Shown: in pieces, positions 1 to 9,608 of the stretch
Layout of the letters: each line of letters starts with the position of its first letter
Numbering within the stretch: position 1 is the first letter of the stretch
Assembly (NCBI RefSeq): GCF_000350225.1
Contig: NW_005179210.1
Coordinates: 1 to 64,000 of the forward strand
Reading direction: 5' to 3'
Length of the DNA stretch: 64,000 nucleotides
Origin: Chondrus crispus
Lineage: Eukaryota; Rhodophyta; Florideophyceae; Gigartinales; Gigartinaceae
The notes under the pieces: model-generated
What the model was told of the DNA's origin: nothing
The model's input: only the letters and a program-made list of their open reading frames with translations
The model's database searches: none
Made by a program: the position numbers and the translations under genes

Positions 1-20
1 CTCGAGCGGCCGCCAGTGTG
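1..20. other. Cloning-vector polylinker remnant
   Basis: The first 20 bases hold an XhoI site directly followed by a NotI site and CCAGTGTG, the arm of a BstXI cloning site. This order matches the polylinker of pcDNA/pCR-type vectors read in reverse. It is assembly contamination, so base 1 is a clone or scaffold end and not a biological boundary. Confidence 0.85.
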
Positions 21-364
21 CGTCTCAGATTGATCAACTCGGTCATCTTTGAAACTCGCGTAGCTGCAGACTTTGAGTCATACCGCTCGTCCAACCTTCT
101 TAGCATCTCATTTGGCTGACCAATACAGGACCTGACTACCCGGAGTGCTTTGTCAGAGAGAGCCGCAACCATCATGTTGCTAGCCTTCTTCTGGTTCGTT
201 TCAAAAGTGCTCTTCAGCGTAGCATCGGTGTGGGAGTTCGAACTCCACAATACATCTTCGATACCTCTGCAGTCACAAGCGGCGGAAATCCTGGTTCTCC
301 ACAACCTGTAGTCATCTTTTTCATCGAGCGGCTTAATCCGAATTCTTTCCGTAGAGTCCGTCAT
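21..364 (-). pseudogene. Ty1/copia Gag, N-terminal part, runs off window edge
   Basis: A minus-strand reading frame opens with ATG at 364 and stays open to the vector junction. The product starts MTDSTERIRIKPLDEKDDY and continues with a Trp-containing stretch and the segment NMMVAALSDKALRVVRSC. That order (charged N-terminus, DDYRLW, then A-L-S-D-x-x-L-R-x-V) is the pattern of the copia-type Gag (UBN2-like) N-terminal domain, which packages element RNA. About 115 residues are visible; the rest would lie before base 1. No copia LTR was recognised to its right. Family assignment rests on motif reading only. Confidence 0.6.
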
Positions 365-789
365 ATTGAAAGCGAAATCTGAGATCCGGTTACAAGCTCG
401 TATGCAGTCGAAAGTGGCGTAAGAGGTTTTCTCTGTCTTTGTTGATCGACCCAGAAATACACAGTTCTAACGTCTGTGACCCATAACCTATTAGATTTTA
501 CCTTGATCTTTCGATGGGGCGCCTTCTCGCGTTTTGCGAAGAAGTCGACCCCTTTATTCAATGTTCCTCTTTTCAATCCTAACACTGTCAAGCGTAGCTG
601 AGGGACTATCTATGAGAGGAACATGACGGACATCCGTGCTAGCCGTACTGTATAGTCCCGTTATGGCTTCCAGCTAGGAAGTCTTTGTGATATATCGCAA
701 ATACAATTACGATCCTTATCGATCTATCCAGGCTCACAAAATACCACGAGCTAAATATCCAACTAGAGCCATCTGCTCTATTCTGACAC
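365..789. other. Non-coding spacer
   Basis: No convincing gene. A 76-residue minus-strand reading frame (361-591) shows no recognisable domain. No LTR or tRNA-type primer site for the copia piece was found. Confidence 0.4.
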
Positions 790-1020
790 TTTTGACCCTC
801 CTGAGGGGTGTATTTCTAGACCCAGGGTGTTTTGAGGGCGACTACTTACGATCAGGTAGTATTGAAGGGTGACCTGTCACTTTCATTCAATTGTGAGGGT
901 GATATTTTCCGAAGAAGCGGCATGTTGAAACATGCCGAACTTTATCTGTTTCTATAGGGCGACATTGGACCAATTCTGAGATTCATGTGTTTCTCAGTTG
1001 GAAACATAGGGTGACTTATT
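790..1020. repeat. GGGYGAC-type repeats, left flank of MULE region
   Basis: Copies of a short motif (AGGGCGAC, AGGGTGAC, AGGGTGAT, AGGGTGTT) recur at about 827, 836, 868, 894, 956 and 1009, with longer similarity between the last two. The same motif appears in inverted orientation at 5850-6055, for example TATAGGGCGACA at about 954 against its reverse complement near 5985-5997. Subterminal repeats of this kind are common at the ends of cut-and-paste transposons. Exact termini and target duplication were not found. Confidence 0.4.
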
Positions 1021-1137
1021 TTTGCGAAGCACTAACAATGTCTACCCACTCTATCTACATCAACTCGGCGAGCCCCCATAAAAAGTCTACTTCTCTATAT
1101 TTTTACAACGTTCACTATTTGGTTCCACCACCACGCT

Positions 1138-2176
1138 TCAGATCTGCGACGCCCCTGGCAAACAAATCAAATAACTTCTCCAATCTCTTCTCACCGCTTC
1201 TCGACGAAGAGTTAAGCTTATCTGCAGCGCGCGGGCCAGGCCGCTGGGCAGGGCGCCGTCCTCAGCGCGCAGCTGGCCCTTGCGCGCCAGCAGCTGCTGC
1301 TTGAGCGTACTCATGCGGCCGAGCTCGCGCTCCAGCGCCACGCCGCGCTCCTGCTTCTTGCGGTTGCTGCGCCGCGCCGAGATCCGGTTGCGCTCGCGCC
1401 GCTCCTCATCCTTGATCCGCCGCAGGATCTCGTGCACTTCCTCCGTCCCCGCGCGCGTCCCCGCCCGCGACCAGCCCGCGCCCCGCGTCCTTCGCCTCGC
1501 CGCCGCCGCCGCCGCCGCTCACGTCCGACCCCGCGTCCTCCGCGTACGATGCGCGCTCGCGGCTGCCGTCCCACGCGTCGCCGCCGCGCTGCCGCTTGGT
1601 GAGCGAGCCCTTGCTCTCGAAGTGGATGGTAGTCTCGGTCGACACGCCGCTCGCCTCGAACGCCGCCCGCTGGCCGACGCCGGCTCCGGTTGGCCCCTGC
1701 CACGTGTCCACCACGCGCGGCCGCCGCGCCTGGCCTCCGTCGCTGACACCGCCGCCCCCGTCCATCCCCGACGACGTCATGCTCACCGGCGTGCACTGCC
1801 CGCCGCCAAACTAGTCTGCGCGAATCACCCCCTGCGTCCCGTCCCCGCCAATCTCGGCCAGCAGCTCCTCCAGGCTCCCCCCGCTCTGCATGCTCGGCGC
1901 CGACAACCCCCTGGAATCCGTCGCCTTTGCCTGCTCCCCGTCCTCGTCCTCCTCGTTTCCGTACCCGCCCCCGCTCCTGCTCGCACCTGAGCATGATATG
2001 CACGCGCGCGTCGCTCGTGATCCTGGTTGTGGTGCTGGCTGTGGTGTTGTTGTTGATGCTGGTGCTGGTGTTGGTTTTGGTGGCATCCGCGTCGGCCACC
2101 ACCACCACCACCACCTCGCGTTGGATGACGGGGTGCAGCTGCAGCAGCAGCCGCCGCGGAACGACAACGGCGGCAC
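1138..2176 (-). CDS. bZIP transcription factor, structure uncertain
   Basis: The C-terminal frame (1437-1138) encodes a clear bZIP: basic region NRISARRSNRKK, matching N-x3-A-x2-S-x-R, followed by a leucine zipper (ALEREL, STLKQQLL, GQL). Such proteins bind ACGT-core DNA as dimers in the nucleus. Upstream, another minus-strand frame (2176-1441) encodes a low-complexity Gly-rich region and an acidic segment with SLEELLAEI, plausible as an activation domain. This frame contains a TAG at 1811-1813. The two frames could be joined by an 82-nt GC-rich intron (GTGAGC donor at 1522, AG at 1441), which keeps phase; a frameshift in the (GCG)n run is the alternative. GC content is far above the neighbouring AT-richer MULE. 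Confidence is high for the bZIP domain and low for the gene model. Confidence 0.6.
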
Positions 2177-2542
2177 GGTGTCGGTGCACCAGGCAGACGG
2201 GGGCGAGGAGGATAGAGGAGGACATGTGGTGCGAGGCGGAGTCCGCGAGCGCTTCGGGCGGGTGCGGGAAGACGGGCGGCGGCGGGGCCACGCGCGTGGT
2301 GGACGAGTGGAACGTGAAGGCCAAGGACGGCAGGCCCGCGGACAGCAGCGGGGCCATGTGCAGCGGCTCCACCGAGAACAGGAAGTCCAGTTGCCAGTTG
2401 CACATCACACCAAGAGCAACAGTGGCGGAGTAGTACCCTTCATGTGGCTGTGGAAAAGCATCATCTCGCTGCTCCACGCACCTGTCACAGATCATGTGAA
2501 GTGGTTACGTCGTTCGGTATTTTACACACCACAAAAGCATAT

Positions 2543-4510
2543 TTACTTCGTGTTTTCGTCCCCGTATAGCTGTCTCAGGGCGCAAGTAGCGACAGTATGA
2601 GTCTCCGAACGGCAAAGAGAGCACGTATACTTCCTCTTTGATGCTGTTGGTCCTCGCTCGTACCAACTCTTTTTTCGCTTCCCCGCGTTCTTGACTGGCC
2701 TTCCGCGAGGGGGAGGGATAGCTTTTGGGATCCGTAGGTTCTGACCCAATGCTACTAAACGTTTAGACTCCTTGATGACTTTGTCTACAGCGTATTGCGC
2801 CGGTATTGAGTAGCACAAGTCGTAGTACTGCTCTTTCCATGCTCGCGTAAAATGTCGCCGCGCAATGTGCTTGAACAAATTGTGGGATCCGTACTTCTCA
2901 CATATCACAGCCGTCCCATGATAGCATGGAAAACCGGAACCATCTCTCGAATGCGTGCAGCATGAAGGGGGCGTATTTGGCTCTGAACTTATAATTACAC
3001 GCCTTACGCGCGTTCCGTCAACGACGCTTCGGACGGTGGCCTCCATTTGTCGCGTTCCTTCTATGAACCTGACGGACTGCATATAAACTCTGGATCTCTG
3101 AATGAGAATCGCGAGGTGGTGCTCAATTTGAGGTGGGACCGGACTCTTGAAGTCAAGTACAGATGCTTGCCGCTTCAGGAAGGCAGCTCGCTGTGTGTAA
3201 ATAACTCTGTCCAGCATCTTTTGCGGCTCTACTGTCCTGATGTGGTTCCGCAGGGCAGCTGCCATCCCACTCTCTGCTCCTTGAGATGTTGGGATCAGAT
3301 CTTGCAACAAAGAGCAAGATCTGTACAGCTCACTGTCATTAAACTTGTTAAGGTATTCTTTCATCTTCCTCGGGAAGTCGTTTTTGGCTTCATCAACCTC
3401 ATCCCTGCTTGGGTTTCGAAGCGCTTTGTCATACATGCGCAAACCAACGACCTTTCCCACACCCAGCGCGGTACCGAGATTTTTCCGGACATGCAGTGGG
3501 TCCAGAAACAACTTTGCGTGCTGCATGCAGAGCTTGTACGCGGCGTCGATAGATTTCTCCTGGTCGACAATAGTCGTCCTGCCGGGTACATCAAACTCGG
3601 GGATATCGGCGGCAGCTTGGAACACTTTCTCCCATGTGTCCATTCCTTCCGCTCCAACGAAATGGGCGAATACCAAAGGGCATAATTGATGATTGGCGTC
3701 ACATCCGAACACTTCGAATGTTGTTCCGTATGAGCGGCGGCCTAAACCCTCGCAATGCGCGGCATCCGCTGCGCATGTCATCCTTCCCTTTCTGCAGAAT
3801 GCTTCTGCGACCATCGGGATGAAGAGGAACCCCCCGTAATATTTTCCCTCGTCTACAATGTCCAAGACGTCCACATCCTCCGCCTTGAACTCGGTGTATG
3901 ATCTTTGCCTTTCTGAATATGAAAGTTTTTCCTGTTGCTTGTGTATGAATCGTGCAGCTTTGATGCGCTGGGCTTTCATTTGCGTACCAGACAGGATAAA
4001 GATGTCTACCCTGTGCCCCAATTCCCTCAGCAGACCGCAATAACATTCTAGGGCAGCCATGTCAACGGCTCGAGCAGCTGATATGTATCTGTTCAGCTCA
4101 CGCCTCACAGCTCGCTGGTGTGAGTTTGCTGGCTGTCGACGATAAATTGACTTCGCTCTTAAAATTGACCCGAGGAAGCTGGTGGTCATGTCAGGGTTCA
4201 ACGCGAACTCATGACGAAGCGCGCGAGCAACTTGATCAGCAGTATATGCCAGTCAATTTTGACAGGACTTGTCGTCAATTGAATTCCCATAGCACTCGTT
4301 GTTGTGCTCTTGGAACCGATTCAACTTCCACAGGCCTGATTTTGGTTGCCGATTAAAAGTGATAGTTCCGACGCAGCCCTTTCGCCGACAAACCATAGGC
4401 ATCATTTCAAAAATTTTCACAACATTCACTCCCTGTGGCACCCAAATTTGCAGTATATGCTCGAATGAGCTGCTCGCAGCGCCATCGTCCGGAAAGCTGG
4501 ATTCCAACCT
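2543..4510 (-). CDS. MuDR-like transposase (MULE), one in-frame stop
   Basis: DDE transposase that would cut and paste the MULE. The main frame (4201-2543, 552 residues) has the MULE catalytic core: Asp146 in CAADAAHCEG, Asp213 in IVDQEKS and Glu310 in TSQGAESGM. It is followed by a SWIM-like Cys/His segment (CCTHSRDGSGFPCYHG) and a C-terminal zinc knuckle C-x2-C-x4-H-x4-C near residue 530. The same frame continues upstream through 4253-4507, encoding the usual N-terminal zinc-binding region (CRRKGC ... HNNEC). The two parts are separated only by a TGA at 4250-4252. No ATG was found at the expected N-terminus, so a short upstream exon or loss of the start is possible. The gene lies 90 bp downstream of the J-domain/coiled-coil frames on the same strand. 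It is probably inactive, or else the stop is a sequencing or assembly error. Confidence 0.85.
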
Positions 4511-4600
4511 CAGGGGTATACGGGACGCATCTTTGGGGAACCCAGGTCATCTCTGCTACTCTATCGGCAGCTATTTTCGCCTTTGCTCTTCTCTGACTTC

Positions 4601-5206
4601 TCACTTTTGACGCTCTCTTTTGTTCCGCCCGCCTTTTTTCCGTTCGAATTCAGACATATTCCGGCGGTCAAGCGGCAAACTCCTTTCGGCCTCTGCTGCA
4701 AAATCATCAGCTTCTCCTTCCCTGCTGCTGTTCTCAAGTGTTACAGCTATGTATGCGCGCACATCAAAGTCATCGTCGCAAATATGTTCTGACGGAGAGG
4801 AAGGAGATTGATCATCATTATCTTCTATGGATATGTTTTCTTCGTCAGTTTCCCCTTCTTGACCCATTTCCTCCTCACACGACTGATGCACTTGTTCTTG
4901 TTCAGGTGAGAGCGAGGGCTGTCCTTCCCACTCCTCCTCGTGTGGTGTCTTTTTTTCTCTCGACGCTGCCTCCATTCTCGCGCGTTCTCTCTCGTTCTCA
5001 AGATTCTCTTGGTTTTGTCGTCTCAACTCCTGGGATATTCTTTCTTGCATCATTTTCTCAATACGGCGACGCTCACACTCACGCTCCTCCCTTTTTTCCT
5101 CTTCTTCACGTAGCAATAGTTCGAGCAGTTTTTCTTTCGAGGTTGGCATCAGCGTAAATATTAGCGTTGGGGGAACCAGTTGCGAGGTACCCTCCCCGTT
5201 TTCCAT
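4601..5206 (-). CDS. Glu/Arg-rich coiled-coil protein
   Basis: A 201-residue frame starting with ATG directly after the stop codon of the J-domain frame and in the same frame. Residues about 22-75 are a long charged helix (KEKLLELLLREEEEKREE and following) predicted as coiled coil. The middle is acidic (GETDEENISIEDNDD) and the C-terminus basic (RKKGGRNKRERQK). DNAJC8-type proteins have a J-domain followed by charged helices, so this is probably the C-terminal part of one J-domain protein. The TAA is either a disabling change or part of an intron, because GTAAAT at the junction could act as a splice donor. No independent family was recognised. Confidence 0.5.
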   Translation of the reverse strand: MENGEGTSQLVPPTLIFTLMPTSKEKLLELLLREEEEKREERECERRRIEKMMQERISQELRRQNQENLENERERARMEAASREKKTPHEEEWEGQPSLSPEQEQVHQSCEEEMGQEGETDEENISIEDNDDQSPSSPSEHICDDDFDVRAYIAVTLENSSREGEADDFAAEAERSLPLDRRNMSEFERKKGGRNKRERQK

Positions 5207-5503
5207 TTACTCAAACCGAATCTCTCGCTCCGCTTGTTCCTTTGCGCGACTGAGTTTTTGCATAGCTTTATTCGCGGAGGCGCGATCTGAAGCACATTTG
5301 TCGGGATGGACAAGAACAGAAAGCTTCTTGAAACGCTTCTGTATGTTGCGCAAAGTTGGCTCCTCACTTTTGTCCGACGAATCTCCAGGATGAGCGCAGC
5401 AAAAGACGTCTATGACGGGCGTTTCACCGACTATGACTGTCCCGAAGTGGTACAGGGCCTTCCCAGTGTCTTTGGGAAAAGACTGCATAATTATCCCCGC
5501 CAA
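5207..5503 (-). CDS. J-domain protein, DNAJC8-like
   Basis: 98 residues. The segment IQKRFKKLSVLVHPDK is helix II plus the HPD tripeptide of a DnaJ domain, followed by a helix III-like stretch (ASANKAMQKLSRAKEQAERE). HPD stimulates the ATPase of Hsp70 partners. The wording R-F-x-x-L-S-x-L-V-H-P-D-K is closest in my memory to DNAJC8/SPF31, a spliceosome-associated nuclear J-protein. The frame ends in TAA and ATG follows at once in the same frame, so this and the next frame are likely one gene. It sits 5' to the MULE transposase, on the same strand. Confidence 0.65.
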   Translation of the reverse strand: MAGIIMQSFPKDTGKALYHFGTVIVGETPVIDVFCCAHPGDSSDKSEEPTLRNIQKRFKKLSVLVHPDKCASDRASANKAMQKLSRAKEQAEREIRFE

Positions 5504-6544
5504 AATGTGAGATGGAAGGGCAGGAAAATGATGAGCGAGAGAGAGTGACAGGGCGAAAGGGAGATGCAGTGCCGGGGTAGGTTTCGGACGCGGGTATTTG
5601 TGGGGTGACCGTTGAGGGAAGTGGAAGCGGCAAAGGGTCTCTGAGATATTAGGGTATTGGAGACTTAATTTCTCATCCCGCGATATCCACGTTCTTTTTG
5701 CTCAGCTTTGAGGTCACTGTGTTCAAGCGCGAAAAGTTGAGTTGGCGTACTTCTATGGGGTGATTCTGAAAAAACTGTGAGTTTCTAAGGCGGCTTTTCC
5801 AAAGTACAAGCCTCTTCCGAGACGGAGTGATACTTTACGGGTTTGTACGGTGACATACGCGATGATGGGGTTTTCGGAGGTGACCTATTGATCATATGTC
5901 CTGTTGCCCCAAGAAAAGGTCATTGTCGCCCCATGTAGAGAAACCAAGGTCCAATTTCACCGGATCAGAAGCACGCCTTCTAGACGTGTCGCCCTATAAA
6001 AGCACTTGAAAACATGAAGTCGCATTACGTAGATTTCACTTTGGGCAGGTGTCGCCTCCTCATTTTCGCTTTTGCCCTTTTCCTTTTAATACGAGGTTTT
6101 TGTCCAACGTCAGGAGCACCCCCATCCCCACCCCCCACCACCTCTTTAAACGTGCCCCACCAGGGGCGCAACCGTCGGATCAGAAGGCTACGTGGCGGAA
6201 AGGGCGGTTGTGCAGATGCGAGGTGTCGTATGAAGGGTAAAGGGGGGTCCCCAATTTACGGGAAAACAGTTACGTCAACAGGCAAAAAATATACTCAAAA
6301 TCGGCCGTTTGGAGTCAATCGACGTGCATTTAAGAGGCCATCGTGCCTGAAGTCATCGCACAAAGGGTCAACCGCAACGCTCTGAAAAGGAATGATTGAC
6401 GTGAGATAGACTAGAATGGCTCAAGGGGGCTTCAAAATGCCCAATACATTCCTAATCAGGCGACAACGAGACCATATTTCACTTCACAAAAGATGTTTTT
6501 TAGAAAAAAACCACGAACATCTTTTCTTCAGATTTGTGCCCTAA
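5504..6544. repeat. Right flank of MULE region with inverted GGGYGAC-type motifs
   Basis: No secure gene in this 1 kb. Motifs GGGGTGAT (about 5757), CGGTGAC (5851) and AGGTGAC (5877), then the reverse forms GTCGCCCC (5934), GTCGCCCT (5988) and GTCGCCTC (6050), mirror the repeats at 790-1020. A segment near 5930-5960 (GTCGCCC ... GAGAAACCAAGG) recurs inverted at 9705-9735, on the far side of the Harbinger insertion. A 123-residue ORF at 6014-6385 has a hydrophobic N-terminus but no other support. Confidence 0.35.
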
Positions 6545-6727
6545 GAGCATCTCCACCGTTCCGACCCAAACCCCAAAAAATATGTCCAGGTGGATCTTTT
6601 TGATTGGACAGACTGAAAACTTTTTTGGGGAGCAATCCCAAAAGCGCTGTACCCCCACTGTAGCGATTCTAAAATCAATCCCAAACGTTCCATCTCGGTC
6701 CCCACCATCCACCACCTCCCCACAAAA

Positions 6728-7992
6728 ATGTCTTCTGACTCCGACACGGAAGCTGTTATCGCTCTTTTGACCTTATGTTCTGCAGCAATGTTTGTCATGA
6801 CCATTGCGAAACGTCTCTGTCGCTCACAGGGTGGATCGAGGCCCGGTAAGCGTGCCAACGTCCTGATTGACCGGGCGAGAGCTGCCGAGCGAATCGATCG
6901 CGATTACTTTGGTAGAGAAGACAGTGTGCCTCCATTGTTTTCCAATGCCGACTTCGAGGGACGCTACAGAATTTCTAGATCTACGTATGAAGAGCTGAGG
7001 ACAGCTGTTTGTCGGGTGGATGATTTCTTTGTGCAGAAGTTGGACGCTTGCGCGTGCCTGGCGGGACTACGGACCAGAAGATAACTTCCGCACTGCGCCA
7101 ACTATCACTTGGCGTATGTGCTGACGCCGTTGTAGAGTATGTTCGTCTGAAGGAGAGCACTAATTCAGAATGCTTGAAGCGTTTTGTGTACGCTGTAGTC
7201 AAAGCACTGGAAGAAAAATGGCTCAGTTTACCTACGGCTGTAGAATTGCAGGATATTGAGTCACACTACAGGACTTTGGGATTCCCTGGATGTATTGGCT
7301 GTTTGGACTGCGCGGGATGGGAGTGGAAAAACTGTCCCTTTGGACTGCAGGGTCCATATAAGGGAAAGGAGAAAAAGTCAGTATGCCGCATGGAGGTTGT
7401 TTGCGACGACTACCTTCGCATATGGCACGTTATGTTCGGAGCACCGGGGGAGAAAAATGATCTCCATATTCTTCACCAGAGTACCCTGTTCAATAATATT
7501 CGTGTCGGCAACTGGCCTCCCGTACGACCGAACATAAGTATTGCAGGAAATGTCGTGGATTGGTACTATTTTCTTACAGATGGCATATACCCGAAGTACA
7601 GAATATTCGTGCAGACAGTGGCAAACGCAAGAACAAGAAAAGAGAAGCTGTTTTATGCGCACCAAGAGGGGGCATGGAAGGCGGTTGAGAGAGTGTTTGG
7701 CGTGCTGTTTAGCCGATTTCATATTCTGCGCAATCCATCTCGTTTTTGGTACAAGGAGGATATGAATGCTGTTGTGCGCGCCGGTTGCATCATACACAAC
7801 ATGGTGTGCCACGATAGACGTGATAAATATACCGGTACGACTAACATTCAAGTTGGCGTGGAGCAATCTTCCCCGTACAATATTACTCTTATCGAAACGG
7901 ACACCTGTAACTACGATAAATCATATATGTGGAGGACCCACACAGATCCTATTGAGGACCCTGACCAACAGCTTCAACTTCAACGCAGCTAG
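6728..7992 (+). CDS. Harbinger transposase (DDE_Tnp_4 type), one frameshift
   Basis: Encodes the nuclease that moves the element. The first part (6728-7084) has an N-terminal hydrophobic stretch and the family-typical segment FEGRYRISRSTYEELRTAV. The second (7048-7992, 314 residues) holds the catalytic core: Asp87 in GCLDCAGWEW, Asp178 in LTDGIYPKYRIF and Glu214 in AVERVFGVLFSRFHIL. The parts lie in different frames and overlap around 7048-7060, where similarity to the family passes from one to the other, so a single frameshift is the simplest reading. The start at 6728 is the first ATG after the terminal repeat. A poly(A) signal follows the stop at 8043. Confidence 0.85.
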
Positions 7993-8042
7993 ATAGAGCA
8001 CATCTGGGAGATAGCTGGAGACACACACGAAGAGAAAGAGTA

Positions 8043-8055
8043 AATAAACTTTATT
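8043..8055. terminator. Overlapping poly(A) signals between convergent Harbinger genes
   Basis: AATAAA on the plus strand at 8043-8048 and its reverse complement TTTATT at 8050-8055 lie 50 bp past the transposase stop. The arrangement could provide 3' ends for both convergent genes, although the minus-strand gene ends about 410 bp away at 8468. Confidence 0.5.
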
Positions 8056-8467
8056 GTCCTACGGTACATTTTCTGGCCCTCCGGTCTGGTCCACTCTCTC
8101 CAGCCCGAGCTCACGCTAGCGGCCAATAGGGAAATGTGGCATATATTTTGGCACGGGCGTTACTGCGGAGGGGCTCGCATCTGTAAAGTTCCTTAACACT
8201 CGCTGTATTCGTTGTAGCACTCTGGGGGCCGCGTTTTGATGTTGCTTATGCTTTTCCCCCCAAAAGTGAGGTGCTGTTCATCATCGTCTGATGGCATGGA
8301 CAGCGATGATGACAGACTAATGCGCCTTTTTTCGGCGGTGTGTCATCATGTATGGCGCCATTGTCGAAGTCAGAAACTGTTTCAGCCTCGTGTTGTTCAA
8401 GCTTGCGCAGCAGCCGGCGACGCATCATCGTTTTCATAGTCGCCCTCTCGACCTTTGTCGCCGTTGA

Positions 8468-9278
8468 CTACGGTCCGTACAGCTGCTGCGTCATCTCCCA
8501 CTCTAGGCATCGCTCCTCCAGCTCCATTTTCTTCTTCAATAAATCTGTTTTTCTCTCCTGTGTCTCTTCGAACCTCGCCTCTAACCTTGCAACAGACGAG
8601 GCCATGTCGACGGCGCTTTTTCGATATCATCCTTTCCAGCAGCTTTCTTTTTCCTTGCTTCTTTTGCTGCATTATTACCGACCGGGCGCATCCTTTTTTG
8701 TGGAACCACACTGTCATCGTTCTCGGCGCTACTGTCCACGATAGCGCAGCTGTCCAATATCATGGTTTTATTTGATAGGAAGATGTATGCGTCCGGATAG
8801 GGAAATGGCTTCCCAATCATATAATTGGGATTACGTACAATGTCGTACAGATGAGACATTACACTGCCTCCTAAGTTGTACAAGGCAACAGCGCAGCGCT
8901 CAATATCAAGCTGTGTGGATGAGCCAGTGAGGTCCACTGTCTCGATTCTTTTGATCGATGAGTGAAACGCGGAACAATCTTTTCGCATCTTGTTACATTG
9001 CTTAAAGCAAGAATCGGCGCTGCGCCGTCCCATCTGCGTTCATCCAGTACTCCTCCTCGACGTCCGCCAGTGCACGCATCATCGGGACGAGTATTATCTT
9101 CCAGGAACTCTTTCCGCACAGCTCGTGCAAGATCGGCTATCTTCATCCCGGCTCCTTTAATAGAGCTCGTGGATGCGAGGTATGCCCCTTTGGAGAGCGC
9201 AAGCAGCTCCGCATTGCTCCAACCCAACCCTTTCCCTCCTCTTCCCATCTTGCTCCTCACGATCACAGTGGGGTCCAT
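8468..9278 (-). CDS. Harbinger Myb/SANT-like DNA-binding partner, two frameshifts
   Basis: This is the second gene of PIF/Harbinger elements. Its product binds the transposon ends and helps bring the transposase into the nucleus. The N-terminal part (9278 to about 9035) reads GWSNAELLALSKGAYLAS, the trihelix/Myb-like opening. The middle (to about 8620) has GSSTQLDIERCAVALYN, the segment IGKPFPYPDAYIFLS and MRPVGNNAAKEARKKK, matching the domain associated with these proteins. A third frame then supplies a coiled coil (MASSVARLEARFEETQERK) ending at TAG 8468-8470. The frame changes near 9030 and near 8620, so this copy has two apparent frameshifts. Confidence 0.75.
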
Positions 9279-9608
9279 GTCGGAGATGGTGGCCTCTGTA
9301 CCGTGTCGCCGACGCGCATCGATCAGCTGTATGTTGGGAGGGATAGGTCACCCAAAAGGCAGAAAAATGGGCTTGCCCGCTCATTGCTGGTCGTTTGGGG
9401 GCTTTTATCTTGAGACCAAAGTTTGGGAATGAGGCCCAAAATTCGGATTTTTGGTCTGCGTAGGGCTCGTGACCAAAATTGGGTCTGGCTTTTCTGGTTT
9501 GGGTCATGACGGTGGGGTCAATATTTTCCCTAAATCGCGTCCTCAAACCCCAAAGAAGAAATGTTTTGAAATTTTGGTTTTTGGGTCAGCCGAGTGGAGA
9601 TGCTCTAA

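Larger units (their letters stand above)
790..6060 (-). mobile_element. Mutator-like (MULE) region, approximate limits
   Basis: The transposase at 2543-4510 is MuDR-like. The proposed limits rest only on inverted subterminal motifs on both sides. Inside lie, all on the minus strand, a bZIP gene, the transposase, and J-domain and coiled-coil reading frames. If the limits are right, this is a MULE carrying host-type genes, as Pack-MULEs do. No 9-bp target duplication was identified, so the element could equally be smaller (about 2.4-5.7 kb). A further similar inverted motif lies near 9705-9735, beyond the Harbinger insertion. Confidence 0.35.
6545..9605 (+). mobile_element. PIF/Harbinger DNA transposon with TAA target duplication
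   Basis: The left end reads GAGCATCTCCAC after TAA (6542-6544). The right end is its inverse GTGGAGATGCTC before TAA (9606-9608). An imperfect terminal inverted repeat extends about 30 bp and shares GACCCAAA. A 3-bp TWA duplication and two convergent genes (DDE transposase and Myb/SANT-like protein) are the hallmarks of PIF/Harbinger. Length is 3061 bp. Both genes are recognisable along their full length but carry frameshifts, so this copy is probably non-autonomous or recently inactivated. Confidence 0.9.

Noticed and set aside
1280-2600. Plus-strand frames of 168-236 residues and the 394-residue minus-strand frame 1311-2495
   Set aside because: Shadow frames in GC-rich sequence; only the bZIP-bearing minus-strand frame and its upstream continuation show a family signature.
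6014-6385. 123-residue ORF with signal-peptide-like start behind a CTATAAAAG box
   Set aside because: The TATA-like box is only about 20 bp before the ATG, the rest is basic low complexity, and the box lies in a transposon subterminal repeat.
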